DNA of 5,091 nt, taken from NCBI GenBank assembly GCA_900540005.1, contig UQEM01000162.1, forward strand, positions 1-5,091, given 5' to 3'. The position numbers and the translations under genes were made by a program. A model generated the notes under the pieces. The model was given only the letters and a program-made list of their open reading frames with translations. It was not told the DNA's origin and did not search any database. The stretch is from an uncultured Ruminococcus sp. (lineage in GTDB: Bacteria; Bacillota; Clostridia; Oscillospirales; Ruminococcaceae). This document shows, one piece after another, positions 4,822 to 5,091 of this stretch (positions are counted from its first letter, which is position 1; every line of letters begins with the position of its first letter).

Positions 4822-5091
4822 ATGATTTATTCGCACGAAGTTGAAACAATGTGCCCTATCGCTCAGGGCGTTGCTCACGGCGCAGCTCCCATACCGGAAG
4901 AGGCTAAGTGGGTCAAGGCAAAGGAAATCAAGGACATTTCCGGCTTTACACACGGTATCGGCTGGTGTGCTCCGCAGCAGGGTACCTGCAAGCTCACACT
5001 CAACATTAAGGAGGGCATTATTCAGGAAGCTCTCGTTGAGACTATCGGCTGCTCGGGTATGACTCATTCCGCTGCTATGGCTGCTGAGATC
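4822..5091 (+). CDS. NifU-like iron-sulfur cluster assembly scaffold protein, 3' end beyond window
   Basis: The reading frame opens at ATG 4822 and stays open to the window edge (90 codons), so the C-terminus is missing. GAAAGGAG (4806-4813) lies 8 nt upstream and fixes the start; a strong promoter at 4738-4766 serves it. The N-terminus MIYSHEVETMCPIAQGVAHG and later segments (ISGFTHGIGWCAPQQGTC, ETIGCSGMTHSAAMAAEI) match, from memory, a conserved Clostridia family annotated as iron-sulfur cluster assembly scaffold protein. Four cysteines are visible: Cys11, Cys49, Cys56 and Cys77, the last in the GCSGMTHS loop that resembles the NifU/IscU cluster-ligand region. The expected role is to hold or transfer an Fe-S cluster in the cytoplasm, but this subfamily's function is not, to my knowledge, established by experiment. 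In related genomes it is often followed by a gene for a 'GGGtGRT' protein, which would lie outside this window. Confidence 0.85.
   Translation, partial: MIYSHEVETMCPIAQGVAHGAAPIPEEAKWVKAKEIKDISGFTHGIGWCAPQQGTCKLTLNIKEGIIQEALVETIGCSGMTHSAAMAAEI

Noticed and set aside
4693..5067. 124-codon open frame on the minus strand across the scaffold-like gene and its promoter
   Set aside because: It is antisense to a recognised protein with a good ribosome binding site and promoter, and its own translation matches no family I know.

Overview
The window looks like chromosomal DNA of a low-to-moderate GC gut Clostridia member, most likely Ruminococcus or a close relative (Oscillospiraceae). This rests on family resemblance, not a search: a Firmicutes-type sensor kinase with a Thr-rich linker, a FliB-like Cys-rich protein, and a NifU-like scaffold protein of the kind common in gut Clostridia. 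It holds four protein genes, three complete and one cut by the right edge. I recognised no tRNA, rRNA, CRISPR array or transposase gene.

Positions 1-213 are a compact control region. A tandem-hairpin repeat-like sequence lies at the left edge, followed by a Rho-independent terminator for a gene outside the window. A strong sigma-A-type promoter follows, with its -35 box inside the terminator's T-tract. Next comes an 11-bp-period direct repeat (TTAAG-N6-TTAAG) of the kind bound by OmpR-family regulators, then a good Shine-Dalgarno sequence.

Positions 214-3403 form a two-gene operon. An OmpR/PhoB-type response regulator is followed 4 bp later by a very large (820 aa) histidine kinase. The kinase has a roughly 315-residue extracytoplasmic region and probably six membrane segments, and its catalytic core lacks the usual DxGxG (G1) box. 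The direct repeat suggests that the regulator acts on its own operon. The signal sensed and any other targets cannot be read from the window.

Positions 3404-3471 hold a perfect-stem bidirectional terminator between convergent genes. Positions 3472-4482 (minus strand) encode a FliB-like Cys-rich protein, with no flagellar gene in view. Positions 4483-4821 are a divergent intergenic region with two near-consensus promoters, a 69-bp MITE-like inverted-repeat element inside the fliB-like leader, and small inverted repeats around the plus-strand promoter. From 4822 to the right edge runs the first 90 codons of a NifU-like Fe-S scaffold-family protein.

I see no convincing undescribed multi-gene system. 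The points most worth a second look are the sensor kinase architecture, the CiaR-like repeat in its own operon's leader, the MITE-like element under the fliB-like promoter, and a FliB homologue apart from flagellar genes.
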